This document shows, in pieces, positions 18,857-27,735 of a DNA stretch of 64,000 nucleotides. The stretch covers positions 1,364,001 through 1,428,000 of the forward strand of contig NZ_CP014943.1 of assembly GCF_002077175.1 (NCBI RefSeq). Direction: 5' to 3'. Under the pieces are notes generated by a model. That model ran no database searches and was not told where the DNA came from. It saw nothing but the letters and a program-made list of their open reading frames with translations. Position numbers and translations under genes: made by a program. Each line of letters begins with the position of its first letter. Within the stretch, counting starts at the first letter, position 1. This DNA comes from Colwellia sp. PAMC 21821. Lineage in GTDB: Bacteria; Pseudomonadota; Gammaproteobacteria; Enterobacterales; Alteromonadaceae.

Positions 18857-19630
18857 GTGCGAAAAGGAACTTACCCCGCCATTCTATGTTCCTTAATTAT
18901 TCATGGCATAATTGTTTATTTAATGCTGATGGCGCAACCAAACAAGCCAAAAATAGTAAAATCAACGACCAAAACAACACCGATAAAAAGCTTTATATAT
19001 TACCCACCAAATGTAGCCAAAACTGAAGCAAACGCAGTTAATAAAAAGTTGTTAGAAAAAGCCCCGACAATGGAATCGCCTGCTATTGAACAAACTGAGC
19101 TTAATAATAAACCAACAGAAAATAACCTAACGCCTGAAATAACAAAAAAAGCGCTTGATGATTCACCTCCAGCTGACTTAGCGATAATGGAAGCTATTGA
19201 ATTACCTGAAACGGACAATAAAACCACTGAGCCGACCCCCTTACCAAAGCCTACAAATAGAAAATTAGATAGTTTCACGCAATTACAAAAGCTGCGCAGT
19301 ACACTTAATAAAAATTCGCTTCAAAATACAGATAACCCCTATCAAAGCTATCAACCACCTTCAGTTTTTAACACCAACTCAACGTCGGTCCCACATTCAG
19401 TCCCCATAAAAGATGAAGAGAAAGAGCGAGAAAAAAACACTAAAAACATGGGGGCAGGAATAGCGATTACCAAAGGTGATGACGGCAGATGTTCAGTGAC
19501 TCAAGACTTAAGTGCTTATGGTTTAAGCGAAGGTTCATCTACACAATTTTTCAGCTGTGGGGAGTCAAAGTTCGATAAAAGCTTTCGTGAGCATATGAAA
19601 AAAGTTAACAGTAAATTAGGTAAAGATTAA
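18857..19630 (+). CDS. TonB-like membrane-anchored protein of unknown function
   Basis: The 257-residue protein begins with MRKGTYPAILCSLIIHGIIVY, a short basic segment followed by one transmembrane helix with an S..H pattern reminiscent of the TonB/TolA anchor. A long Pro, Lys, Thr and Asn-rich extended region follows (about 30-190), then a small C-terminal part with two Cys (CSVTQD and FFSCGE) that could form a disulphide. There is no recognisable TonB C-terminal domain and no ExbB/ExbD neighbours. The start is GTG. It lies 76 bases after the binding-protein gene and may be cotranscribed. I cannot assign a function. Confidence 0.55.
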   Translation: MRKGTYPAILCSLIIHGIIVYLMLMAQPNKPKIVKSTTKTTPIKSFIYYPPNVAKTEANAVNKKLLEKAPTMESPAIEQTELNNKPTENNLTPEITKKALDDSPPADLAIMEAIELPETDNKTTEPTPLPKPTNRKLDSFTQLQKLRSTLNKNSLQNTDNPYQSYQPPSVFNTNSTSVPHSVPIKDEEKEREKNTKNMGAGIAITKGDDGRCSVTQDLSAYGLSEGSSTQFFSCGESKFDKSFREHMKKVNSKLGKD

Positions 19631-19764
19631 TCCGATAATTTTCATGAGCATTTATAATATTGCTTTGGACTTTTTCTTTAATGGCCTATAGAGAAATGCC
19701 GATTGTAAAAATAATAATCGAGACAGGGTTATTTCTCATCAGATTAATCGTTTACTTAACCGTT

Positions 19765-19788
19765 GACGGGCTAAAGCCCGACCTACAA
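19765..19788 (+). repeat. Single REP-like arm
   Basis: This is one copy of the element GACGGGCTAAAGCCCG followed by ACCTACAA, the same sequence that makes up the array at 45.3-46.1 kb (there with CTGAAG in the loop). It has the REP layout: a GTAG-type tail on the reverse strand next to a G/C-rich hairpin. Confidence 0.8.
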
Positions 19789-19843
19789 AGAAACACCTGT
19801 CCATCAGGTTTGATTTTAAATCAAACTATAAAGCGGGATCATA

Positions 19844-19988
19844 TAAAGTAGGGTCAGATACACATTAATTGATTTTGGTGGCTTTGGTCATTGTAAAAGA
19901 GGCAATATTGAGCTCAGAGCTTGACCATGTTGCTCGTTTTAGAGGATATCAGGCAACTAAAATTTAATGTGTATCTGACCCTACTTTA
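19844..19988. mobile_element. MITE-like element with 25-bp perfect inverted ends
   Basis: The 145-base element is bounded by perfect 25-base inverted repeats at 19844-19868 and 19964-19988. Each reads inward from TAAAGTAGGGTCAGATACAC. The 95-base interior has no gene of useful length, so the element would need a transposase in trans or is a deletion derivative. It interrupts the decayed acnB reading frame just after its Gly-Cys-Ser cluster-ligand motif. I do not see a clear target-site duplication. Confidence 0.75.
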
Positions 19989-20165
19989 TTTGATGAACAA
20001 CCAGGAGGCTTGCTTCTTGCGCCCGCTTTATCATAAATACTATGGTAACCTTCAGCAGTAAGCTGGTCTCTAACCATTTCGGCGGCGCCACCCATAAGCG
20101 TGTTGGTAAGGTTTTGCCAAACTTCTCAATCAGTTTACCAGCAGTTCGGAAATGGCCATTATCAG
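19989..20165 (-). pseudogene. acnB: Remnant of canonical aconitase B (acnB), frameshifted
   Basis: Read on the minus strand, about 27 codons from 20157 give GHFRTAGKLIEKFGKTL and then PTRLWVAPP. A shift of one base near 20080 gives RDQLTAEGYHSIYDKAGAR and then PGCS. Together these follow the C-terminal domain of Escherichia AcnB (GHFRAAGKLL, PTRLWVAPP, QLTEEGYYSVFGKSGAR, PGCS). The frame is cut by the inverted-repeat element immediately after PGCS, before the second cluster Cys. Upstream of 20165 no more AcnB is recognisable except a possible FIGS at about 20215. It lies where acnB sits in Escherichia, on the strand of lpd and yacL. Confidence 0.85.
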
Positions 20166-20602
20166 AATAAATAGCTTAAAAAACCTCACCAGTATAACCG
20201 TTCTTTCTACTACCTATAAATAGCGTGAATAGTGCTTATTTAATCAAGTGATTAGTAGTAACTATAAAATCAGGTAGAATATAGGCAAATTTTACACAGC
20301 TAGGCTTTGTTGACCTTCATGTATAAATTTTGTTCGAATACACTATTGATTAACAGCAATACAATTGATGTAGCATAGTTGTCTTGATATGATTTTTTGC
20401 AACATAGCGCGAAAAAACACATGCTCAAGCTTGATATAAATGTTATACCCATTTGATTAATTAAGTGATCTACTTTTTCATGAGAAAAAATAAGCCGCTA
20501 ATTAATCAACTTGGTATTAATAAACAACTCGAACGAAACCAGTAAAAATCAACAATTCCTAGTGATAATATTACTAGTATATTTAGTCAAAGAGGGAATC
20601 AA
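20166..20602. other. Upstream region of the intact acnB
   Basis: No gene is visible here. The region contains a near-perfect 19-base inverted repeat (20445-20463 and 20499-20517) and must contain the acnB promoter. AGAGGG just before 20600 is the ribosome site. I find no convincing -35/-10 pair. Confidence 0.45.
20445..20517. repeat. Short inverted-repeat element upstream of acnB
   Basis: ATACCCATTTGATTAATTA at 20445-20463 faces TAATTAATCAACTTGGTAT at 20499-20517, with two mismatches over 19 bases and a 35-base loop. Ends of the type ATACCAA...TTGGTAT also bound the element at 32588-32650, which suggests one family of small palindromic repeats. Confidence 0.7.
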
Positions 20603-23410
20603 ATGAGCCTATATTTAGAATATATCGCAGAGATTGAAAGTCGTAAGAATGATCTAGGATTAGCACCTAAGCCGATTGATGGCGCTGAGTTATTAGCAGA
20701 AATTATCGATCAAATTAAAGATCAAGGTAACGAGCATCGTGCCGATTCACTTAACTTCTTTATCTATAATACTTTGCCAGGTACAACAAGTGCCGCAAGT
20801 GAAAAAGCTAAATTCTTGAAAGCAATTATTCTTGGTGAATCTGTTGTTGCTGAAATCTCAGTTGAGTTTGCCTTTGAATTGCTTTCTCATATGAAAGGTG
20901 GACCTTCAGTAGAAGTACTACTTGATTTAGCCTTATCTGACGATACATCGGTTGCACAACCTGCCGCAGAAGTATTAAAAACCCAAGTATTTTTATACGA
21001 TGCTGATACTGCTCGCCTTGAAGCAGCATTTAAAGCCGGTAACGCCATTGCTAAAGATATTCTAACCAGTTATGCAAACGCTGAGTTCTTTACAAAACTG
21101 CCTGAAATAGACGAGAAAATTGAAATTGTGACTTATATTGCTGGTGAAGGTGATATTTCAACAGATTTATTATCTCCAGGTCATCAATCTCATTCTCGTG
21201 CAGATCGTGAATTACATGGTCAATGCATGAGCACGCCAGAAGCTCAAGCAGAAATAAAAGCATTACAAGTTAAGTACCCTAATGCGAAAGTTATGCTTAT
21301 CGCAGAAAAAGGTACTATGGGTGTTGGTTCATCTCGTATGTCTGGTGTTAACAACGTTGCACTATTAACCGGTAAGAAAGCAAGTCAATACGTACCTTTT
21401 ATCAACATTGCACCCATTGTTGCTGGCACAAATGGTATCGCTCCAATCTTCCTAACAACGGTTGATGTAACGGGTGGTATTGGTCTTGACCTTAAAAACT
21501 GGGTTAAGAAAGTAGACGCAAGTGGTAATACCGTTGTTGACGCAAATGGTGATGCCGTGCTGGAAGAATTGTACTCAGTAGCTACAGGTACTGTATTAAC
21601 TATTGATACCAAAGCGCATAAATTATTCAACGGCGACCAAGAGCTTGCTGATATATCTTCAGCCTTTACGCCACAGAAAATGGAATTTATGAAAGCTGGT
21701 GGGTCATATGCTGTAACGTTTGGTAAGAAACTACAAACATTTGCAACAGAAGCTTTAGGTGTTGAACCTGTCAGCGTATATGCATCTTCAAAAGAAATTT
21801 CGCATGCAGGCCAAGGCTTAACGGCTGTTGAGAAAATATTTAACCGTAATGCCGTTGGTGTTTTATCTGACTCACCATTGCACGCAGGCTCAAACGTCCG
21901 TGTTAAAGTAAATATTGTCGGCTCGCAAGATACTACTGGCCCTATGACATGTCAGGAATTAGAAGCAATGGCTGCTTCTACTATATCGCCAATTGTTGAT
22001 GGTGCATTCCAATCAGGTTGTCACACAGCATCTGTTTGGGATAGTAAAGCAAAAGCGAATACGCCTAAGTTAATGAGCTTTATGAACGCGTTTGGTTTAA
22101 TCACAGCACGTGATCCTAAAGGTGTTTATCCGGCAATGACGGATGTTATTCACAAAGTATTGAATGATATTACTGTTGACGACCGCGCTATTATCATTGG
22201 TGGTGACTCGCATACACGTATGTCTAAGGGTGTTGCCTTTGGTGCCGACTCAGGCACGGTAGCAATTGCACTGGCAACGGGTGAGTCTGCAATGCCAATC
22301 CCTGAATCAGTGAAAGTGACCTTTAAAGGTCATATGAAAAAACACATGGATTTCCGTGACGTTGTTCATTCAACACAAGCACAAATGCTGAAGCAATTTG
22401 GCGGTGAAAACGTCTTCCAAGGTCGTGTAATCGAAGTACACATTGGTACGTTAATGGCTGACCAAGCATTTACTTTTACCGATTGGACTGCAGAAATGAA
22501 AGCAAAAGCTTCAATCTGTATTTCTCAAGATAATACCTTAATTGCATCACTTGAATTAGCGAAAAGTCGCATCCAAATCATGATTGATAAAGGTATGGAA
22601 AACCCAGCGAAAACGCTTCATGGTTTAATTGCTTTAGCTGATAAACGTATTGACGAGGTTAAGTCTGGTACTACACCTGCACTAAGACCTGATGCAAATG
22701 CTAAATACTTCGCTGAAGTAGTCGTTGATTTAGACCTAATCGACGAACCTATGATTGCCGATCCAGATGTAAACAACGACGACGTATCTAAGCGTTACAC
22801 GCATGACGTTATTCGCCCTGTTTCTTTCTACAATGGCAAAACGGTTGATTTAGGTTTTGTTGGTTCATGTATGGTACATAAAGGCGATATGCAAATCATT
22901 GCGCAAATGTTCCGTAATATTGAAAAGCAAAATGGTAAAATTGAATTTAAAGTACCACTAGTTGTAGCGCCACCAACATACAATATTGTTGATGAGCTTA
23001 AAGCTGAAGGCGATTGGGCAATACTACAAAAGTATTCAGGTTTCGAATTTGACGATGTAAATCCAAAAAATTCGGCACGTACTAAGTATGAAAACATCAT
23101 GTACTTAGAACGCCCTGGTTGTAACTTATGTATGGGTAACCAAGAGAAAGCTGAACCGGGTGATACGGTAATCGCTACATCTACACGCTTGTTCCAAGGT
23201 CGTGTTGTAGCTGATACCACTGAGAAAAAAGGTGAATCATTATTAGGTTCAACACCGTTAGTTGTACTTGCATCTATGTTGGGTCGTTTCCCTACATTGG
23301 CTGAATACAAAAGCGCTGTAGACGGTATTAACCTAACAGACTTTGCTCCACCAGTTGAAGTATTAACAACGCCAGCAACCGCTGCTGTTAGAATTGCTGA
23401 TCCTAGCTAA
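20603..23410 (+). CDS. acnB: Aconitate hydratase B, long divergent type
   Basis: At 935 residues this is about 70 longer than Escherichia AcnB. It keeps the N-terminal HEAT-like domain, VGSQDTTGPMT, GGDSHTR, and cluster Cys at about 756 (GSCM), 840 and 843 (GCNLCMGN). The interval between the first and second Cys is 84 residues against 59 in Escherichia, so the segment is rearranged. It should interconvert citrate and isocitrate and possibly act on 2-methylisocitrate. The first 200 residues (APKPIDGAELLAEII, FFIYNTLPGTTSAA, FLYDADT) resemble the Bacteroidota type as I recall it. It lies opposite in strand to the decayed acnB remnant and to pdh. It has its own terminator. Confidence 0.95.
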   Translation: MSLYLEYIAEIESRKNDLGLAPKPIDGAELLAEIIDQIKDQGNEHRADSLNFFIYNTLPGTTSAASEKAKFLKAIILGESVVAEISVEFAFELLSHMKGGPSVEVLLDLALSDDTSVAQPAAEVLKTQVFLYDADTARLEAAFKAGNAIAKDILTSYANAEFFTKLPEIDEKIEIVTYIAGEGDISTDLLSPGHQSHSRADRELHGQCMSTPEAQAEIKALQVKYPNAKVMLIAEKGTMGVGSSRMSGVNNVALLTGKKASQYVPFINIAPIVAGTNGIAPIFLTTVDVTGGIGLDLKNWVKKVDASGNTVVDANGDAVLEELYSVATGTVLTIDTKAHKLFNGDQELADISSAFTPQKMEFMKAGGSYAVTFGKKLQTFATEALGVEPVSVYASSKEISHAGQGLTAVEKIFNRNAVGVLSDSPLHAGSNVRVKVNIVGSQDTTGPMTCQELEAMAASTISPIVDGAFQSGCHTASVWDSKAKANTPKLMSFMNAFGLITARDPKGVYPAMTDVIHKVLNDITVDDRAIIIGGDSHTRMSKGVAFGADSGTVAIALATGESAMPIPESVKVTFKGHMKKHMDFRDVVHSTQAQMLKQFGGENVFQGRVIEVHIGTLMADQAFTFTDWTAEMKAKASICISQDNTLIASLELAKSRIQIMIDKGMENPAKTLHGLIALADKRIDEVKSGTTPALRPDANAKYFAEVVVDLDLIDEPMIADPDVNNDDVSKRYTHDVIRPVSFYNGKTVDLGFVGSCMVHKGDMQIIAQMFRNIEKQNGKIEFKVPLVVAPPTYNIVDELKAEGDWAILQKYSGFEFDDVNPKNSARTKYENIMYLERPGCNLCMGNQEKAEPGDTVIATSTRLFQGRVVADTTEKKGESLLGSTPLVVLASMLGRFPTLAEYKSAVDGINLTDFAPPVEVLTTPATAAVRIADPS

Positions 23411-23452
23411 GATCAAAATAGTTAACTAGCAATCAGCTAAAAACTATTAAGC

Positions 23453-23492
23453 AAAAGGGTTACTTTACAACATTGTAAAGTAACCCTTTTTT
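23453..23492 (+). terminator. Rho-independent terminator of acnB
   Basis: A strong 16-base stem (AAGGGTTACTTTACAA against its complement) has a CATTG-type loop and is followed by a run of T. It lies 43 bases after the acnB stop codon. Confidence 0.93.
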
Positions 23493-23539
23493 GTCTCTAT
23501 TTTTTGTCTCTATTTTTTGTATCTATTTTTTGTCTCTAA
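23488..23539 (+). repeat. Four 13-bp tandem repeats
   Basis: TTTTTGTCTCTAT is repeated four times without gaps, with one changed base in the third copy and one in the fourth. The array starts inside the T run of the acnB terminator. Confidence 0.85.
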
Positions 23540-23549
23540 ATGGCCATTA

Positions 23550-23912
23550 TTATTTGATAGCAGCTGGACACTCAATATTAGCGGATAGCGACGGCATGAT
23601 CATATTAGGAAATGACAATTTGTCATCAAAGCGTTCAACACCTTCTAGCACTTCAATTTTAAAGCCATAGCTTTTACAAATACGTAATGAGCGGCGCATT
23701 AAAAACGTAGCCAATTTACTAAACTCGGTATTTTGCTTAGCAATAACTTGCAGATGATGCTTACCGTTCTCCAAATCGGTTTGTTTGAATTGTATTTGAT
23801 GATCAAAATCCCATTGCGAGGCACCATTGGGCGTCTCCTTTTGGGTTGAGCAAGCACTCAGTAGTATCAAAGACGATAATAAAATAATATTTTTCATAGT
23901 GTTAATATCCAT
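23550..23912 (-). CDS. Small lipoprotein of unknown function
   Basis: This is a protein of about 120 residues with a lipoprotein signal (LLSAC lipobox near residue 20), followed by a short soluble domain with two further Cys (RICKSYGF and NIECPAA) that may form a disulphide. I chose the ATG at 23912 because GAGG lies nine bases upstream; an ATG five codons further in also fits a signal peptide. It is convergent with acnB. No function can be assigned. Confidence 0.6.
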   Translation of the reverse strand: MDINTMKNIILLSSLILLSACSTQKETPNGASQWDFDHQIQFKQTDLENGKHHLQVIAKQNTEFSKLATFLMRRSLRICKSYGFKIEVLEGVERFDDKLSFPNMIMPSLSANIECPAAIK

Positions 23913-23991
23913 ATAGCTAAACCTCAAGTTATGAGATTAATGTTATTTAGTATAGTCTGACAGACAATCTATGAAAACAAAATTAAGACCT

Positions 23992-24019
23992 AAAAAAGCC
24001 AGCGTGCATGCTGGCTTTT
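23992..24019 (-). terminator. Rho-independent terminator of the S9 peptidase gene
   Basis: AAAAGCCAGC, a short loop and GCTGGCTTTT form a stable hairpin just downstream of the peptidase stop codon. T runs on the reverse strand support termination of that gene. Confidence 0.88.
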
Positions 24020-24039
24020 CAAATAACATCTGTTCTGAA

Positions 24040-25992
24040 TTATTTTAAGTGCTGCTTAAGGAAATCGTTGAGTTCTTTAAATGCCTCAAGCCTATTATCG
24101 GCTTCGTCTAAATAATGAGTACCATATTCGAACTCAACATATTTTACATCTAAGCCGGCGCTTTTCGCCTTATTAAAAAAATCTGATGATTGCTCTACAC
24201 GGACTTGGGTATCATATCGACCATGCATTAATAAAATAGGCGATTTAATTTTATTAATATGATTAATCGCAGATAAACGCTCCAATTCACCCGCCACTTT
24301 ATCATCCGTTGGATCGCCGATAGTGTTAACTATACTTGCACGTATATTTCCTTGCCATCTATAGTCTTTTTCTGCCAAGGTATACAAATCACTAATACCT
24401 GCAATACTAACAATACATCGATATTGTTCCGGCTGTTGAAATGCAGCTGTCAATGCGGCGTAACCACCATAGCTGTAACCTGCAAAACAAGATTTATTAG
24501 TATCAACAAGGTCTTTACCTTTTAACCAGTCAAAACCATTATACAAGTCCTGCTGCATACGTTTGCCCCACTGATGGTAACCTGCAGTTTCAAAGTTTGT
24601 ACCAAAACCGCCAGATCCTCGATAGTTCACCTGTAAAACGGCATAACCTTGGCTAGTAAAAAACTGAACGTAAGGATCAAAGGTTTGATAATCTCTTATA
24701 CCAATAGGCCCGCCGTGTGGCCAAACAACAAGCGGAGGTTTGCTTTCACTATTGCTACTCAGAGGTAAGGTCAAATACCCGGTCAAACCAACACCGTCAT
24801 CCGCATCAAATTTTATCGGTAATACATTAGGCATAGCCTGCCTTTCTAAAAAAGGATAAGTACTAAACCACAAGCCCCCTTTTTTATTTTTAATATCTAA
24901 CCAAAAAAATTTTTGCGGACTATTATCTTTTGTCGCATAAACCAGCATTTTAGTTTTATCTTCACTACGGCTAAATATAGTTGCTTGATAACCTTTGAAG
25001 CTATTTTTAACTAAAGAAGAGATCTTGCTGTCTTCATCTTGAAAGTAATGTTCGCGTAAGTAATCATCGTAATAGTAAACGCCGATAACACGGCTTCTGT
25101 CTGCATTATAGATCGCAGAGGTAACATCATACTCCTCATGTCCAAATAACATATCAGCAAATTTACCGGTTTTTATATCGTAAGACCACAGAGCTTTTCG
25201 TCTAGTTTTATAATCACTTATAACAAGTAGCTTATCATCCTGTACTATAATCGGAGAGAATTTTTCGCCCCTGTATGCTTTTTGCTTATGTAGCAGTTTC
25301 CATTCAGATTGCTCATTCTTTCTATGCCAAATTGTATTTACATCGCTAATTTTTTTACTTTTTTCAGTGCCGTAACCAAATAGCACTTCGCCCTTTTCAT
25401 TAGCAACCCACGCATACACATCAAACTTATTTACAAATAGCTTATCAAAGTCATTTTCATAAACATTAACTTTATATACCGCTTGAGCTTCATCTCTATA
25501 ATCATATGTTTGCAATAACACGTGCTTTTTATCATCTTTTAATAACGATACAAGTCGCAAGCTTCCAGCATTTCTAATTTCCCATGGTGCCGCACTAGGT
25601 GGCATTTTCGTTTTAAGCTCAACAAGATCAGTGCCATCCGTATTCACCGAAAAAATACGATCGCGTCTAAATCTGCGATTAAGTATATTTTCTGAATAAC
25701 TGGCAACAATTAATAGACGTGATGAATTTACCCACGCAATATCTTCAATACGATCTTGAGACTTCTTCAGTTGTACAATTGTTGATACTTCAGCCGAACC
25801 AAAATCACTAATAACGACGCTAGGACCATCACTAGCATTATAAATTGCCGCTATAAATTTACCATTAGGTGATACGCTCGGGTACTCTATCATTGGCAGC
25901 GTACCGAACTGTTCATAATTCAAAGCCGGTGTTTTCGCATGCCCAAAATAGGCAACCAGACTTAACATAAGAGTTAGTAATATTTTATTCAT
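24040..25992 (-). CDS. Secreted S9-family prolyl oligopeptidase-like peptidase
   Basis: The 650-residue protein has a signal peptide (MNKILLTLMLSLVAYFGHA), an N-terminal beta-propeller region (about 30-390), and a C-terminal alpha/beta-hydrolase peptidase domain. The catalytic elements are GYSYGGYA (nucleophile Ser), LLMHGRYDTQV (Asp) and YGTHYL (His). It likely cleaves short peptides in the periplasm or outside the cell, as dipeptidyl or acylaminoacyl peptidase relatives do. The start is set at ATG 25992 because TTGGA lies eight bases upstream. It lies between lpd and acnB, in the position of yacH in Escherichia. Confidence 0.87.
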   Translation of the reverse strand: MNKILLTLMLSLVAYFGHAKTPALNYEQFGTLPMIEYPSVSPNGKFIAAIYNASDGPSVVISDFGSAEVSTIVQLKKSQDRIEDIAWVNSSRLLIVASYSENILNRRFRRDRIFSVNTDGTDLVELKTKMPPSAAPWEIRNAGSLRLVSLLKDDKKHVLLQTYDYRDEAQAVYKVNVYENDFDKLFVNKFDVYAWVANEKGEVLFGYGTEKSKKISDVNTIWHRKNEQSEWKLLHKQKAYRGEKFSPIIVQDDKLLVISDYKTRRKALWSYDIKTGKFADMLFGHEEYDVTSAIYNADRSRVIGVYYYDDYLREHYFQDEDSKISSLVKNSFKGYQATIFSRSEDKTKMLVYATKDNSPQKFFWLDIKNKKGGLWFSTYPFLERQAMPNVLPIKFDADDGVGLTGYLTLPLSSNSESKPPLVVWPHGGPIGIRDYQTFDPYVQFFTSQGYAVLQVNYRGSGGFGTNFETAGYHQWGKRMQQDLYNGFDWLKGKDLVDTNKSCFAGYSYGGYAALTAAFQQPEQYRCIVSIAGISDLYTLAEKDYRWQGNIRASIVNTIGDPTDDKVAGELERLSAINHINKIKSPILLMHGRYDTQVRVEQSSDFFNKAKSAGLDVKYVEFEYGTHYLDEADNRLEAFKELNDFLKQHLK

Positions 25993-26060
25993 TATTTGCA
26001 TCCAAGCTATTGTTATTTATTTGTTAATCTCAACAATATATTTATACACCATTTGGACAC

Positions 26061-26090
26061 AAAAAAGCCAGCGTAGTCGCTGGCTTTTTA
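26061..26090 (-). terminator. Rho-independent terminator of the pdh operon
   Basis: AAAAAAGCCAGCG, a short loop and CGCTGGCTTTTT form a strong hairpin 45 bases after the lpd stop, ending the pdhR-aceE-aceF-lpd transcription unit. Confidence 0.9.
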
Positions 26091-26134
26091 ATCGATGTGC
26101 TTAAACGCTAAGTTAGCGCCAAGTTAAAACGAAA

Positions 26135-27565
26135 TTATTTTTTCTTTTTAACGGCTTTAGGGTTTGGCATATCAGTAATCGTACCTTCAAAGATCTCTGC
26201 AGCCATACCGATTGATTCATTTAATGTTGGGTGAGCATGAATAGTAAGACCTATGTCTTCAGCATCAGCGCCCATTTCAACGGCTAAACAAACTTCACCT
26301 AGCATTTCACCAGCATTGATACCAACAATAGCACCACCTAATACACGGCCAGTTTCTTTTTCGAAGATCATCTTAGTTTTACCTTCAGTACGCGCAGAAG
26401 CAATTGCACGACCAGAAGCAGCCCAAGGGAAGTTAGCCACTTCAATGTTCAAGCCTTGCTCTTTCGCTTCACGTTCTGTAACGCCAACCCAAGCCATTTC
26501 TGGATCAGTATAAGCAATTGAAGGAATACAACGTGGTTCAAAAGTATGTTTCTTGCCTGAGATAACTTCAGCAGCACAATGCGCTTCATGTACCGCTTTA
26601 TGCGCAAGCATAGGTTGACCAACAACATCGCCAATGGCGAAAATGTGGTTAACGTTAGTGCGAAGCTCATTAGTTACGTTGATAAAGCCACGCTCATCAA
26701 CATTAACACCGGCTTTATCTGCAGCAACTAAGTGACCGTTCGGCTTACGACCAACAGCAACTAGAATTTTATCGTAGCGTACTTGCCCTTCTGGGGCATT
26801 TTTGCCTTCAAAAGTAACATATAAACCATCGTCTTTAGCATCAACAGCAACAACTTTCGTTGACAACATAATGTTGAATTTTTTGCTATTGTATTTAGTA
26901 TAAACTTGCACAATATCTTTATCAGCTGCAGGTACTAATTGGTCAGCAAATTCTACTACTGAAACATTTGAACCTAACGCACGATATACCGTACCCATTT
27001 CTAAACCGATAATGCCGCCACCCAGTACTAACATTTCTTCTGGTACGTCTTGAAGCTCTAAAGCACCGGTTGAATCGATAACACGTGGATCATCTTTTGG
27101 AATAAAAGGTAAATCTACTACTGATGAACCCGCAGCTATAATCGCGTTGTCAAAAGTGATGGTTGTTTTACCGTCAGCGCCTTCAACTTCAATAGTTTTA
27201 TCTGAAGTGAATTTACCGTAACCAAATACTGTTTTAACTTTACGTGCTTTAGCCATTCCGCCTAAACCACCTGTTAATTGACTAATAACCTTTTCTTTCC
27301 AGCCACGAATTTTGTCTAAATCAATTTTTGGTGCGCCAAAAGTAACACCATGAGAAGCCATTGCTGCTGCATCGTCAATAACTTTAGCTACGTGTAAAAG
27401 TGCTTTTGATGGGATACAACCCACATTCAAACAAACGCCACCAAGCGTTTCACGGCTTTCAACTAATATTACGTCTAAACCTAAATCTGCTGCGCGAAAT
27501 GCTGCTGAATAGCCACCAGGACCCGCACCTAAAACTACTACTTGAGTTTTAATATCGTTACTCAT
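26135..27565 (-). CDS. lpdA: Dihydrolipoyl dehydrogenase (E3)
   Basis: This 476-residue flavoprotein reoxidises dihydrolipoamide of the pyruvate (and oxoglutarate) dehydrogenase complexes, with NAD as acceptor. It shows the FAD-binding GAGPGG at 13-18, the redox disulphide GGVCLNVGC (Cys 45 and 50), the NAD-binding GGGIIGLE and the C-terminal HAHPT with the catalytic His. It is the last gene of the pdh cluster, separated from aceF by 256 bases that hold a strong inverted repeat. The length equals that of Escherichia Lpd (474). Confidence 0.97.
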   Translation of the reverse strand: MSNDIKTQVVVLGAGPGGYSAAFRAADLGLDVILVESRETLGGVCLNVGCIPSKALLHVAKVIDDAAAMASHGVTFGAPKIDLDKIRGWKEKVISQLTGGLGGMAKARKVKTVFGYGKFTSDKTIEVEGADGKTTITFDNAIIAAGSSVVDLPFIPKDDPRVIDSTGALELQDVPEEMLVLGGGIIGLEMGTVYRALGSNVSVVEFADQLVPAADKDIVQVYTKYNSKKFNIMLSTKVVAVDAKDDGLYVTFEGKNAPEGQVRYDKILVAVGRKPNGHLVAADKAGVNVDERGFINVTNELRTNVNHIFAIGDVVGQPMLAHKAVHEAHCAAEVISGKKHTFEPRCIPSIAYTDPEMAWVGVTEREAKEQGLNIEVANFPWAASGRAIASARTEGKTKMIFEKETGRVLGGAIVGINAGEMLGEVCLAVEMGADAEDIGLTIHAHPTLNESIGMAAEIFEGTITDMPNPKAVKKKK

Positions 27566-27735
27566 GCTAACCTCAAAATTGATGTATTTATTGCTGGTTT
27601 TGCCAGCCTATATTTGCTGAGCAAAATTAATAGCGTTAACCATTAATATTTCAGCATTTGATTATATCTTACTTGGCGACGATTTTACTTAAACCGCACC
27701 AGGATCGCCATCTTTAAATCAGTAATTATTAGCAA

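Noticed and set aside
19660..19851. 63-codon open frame before the inverted-repeat element
   Set aside because: It runs through a REP-like arm and the element's end, with no ribosome site and no protein-like features.
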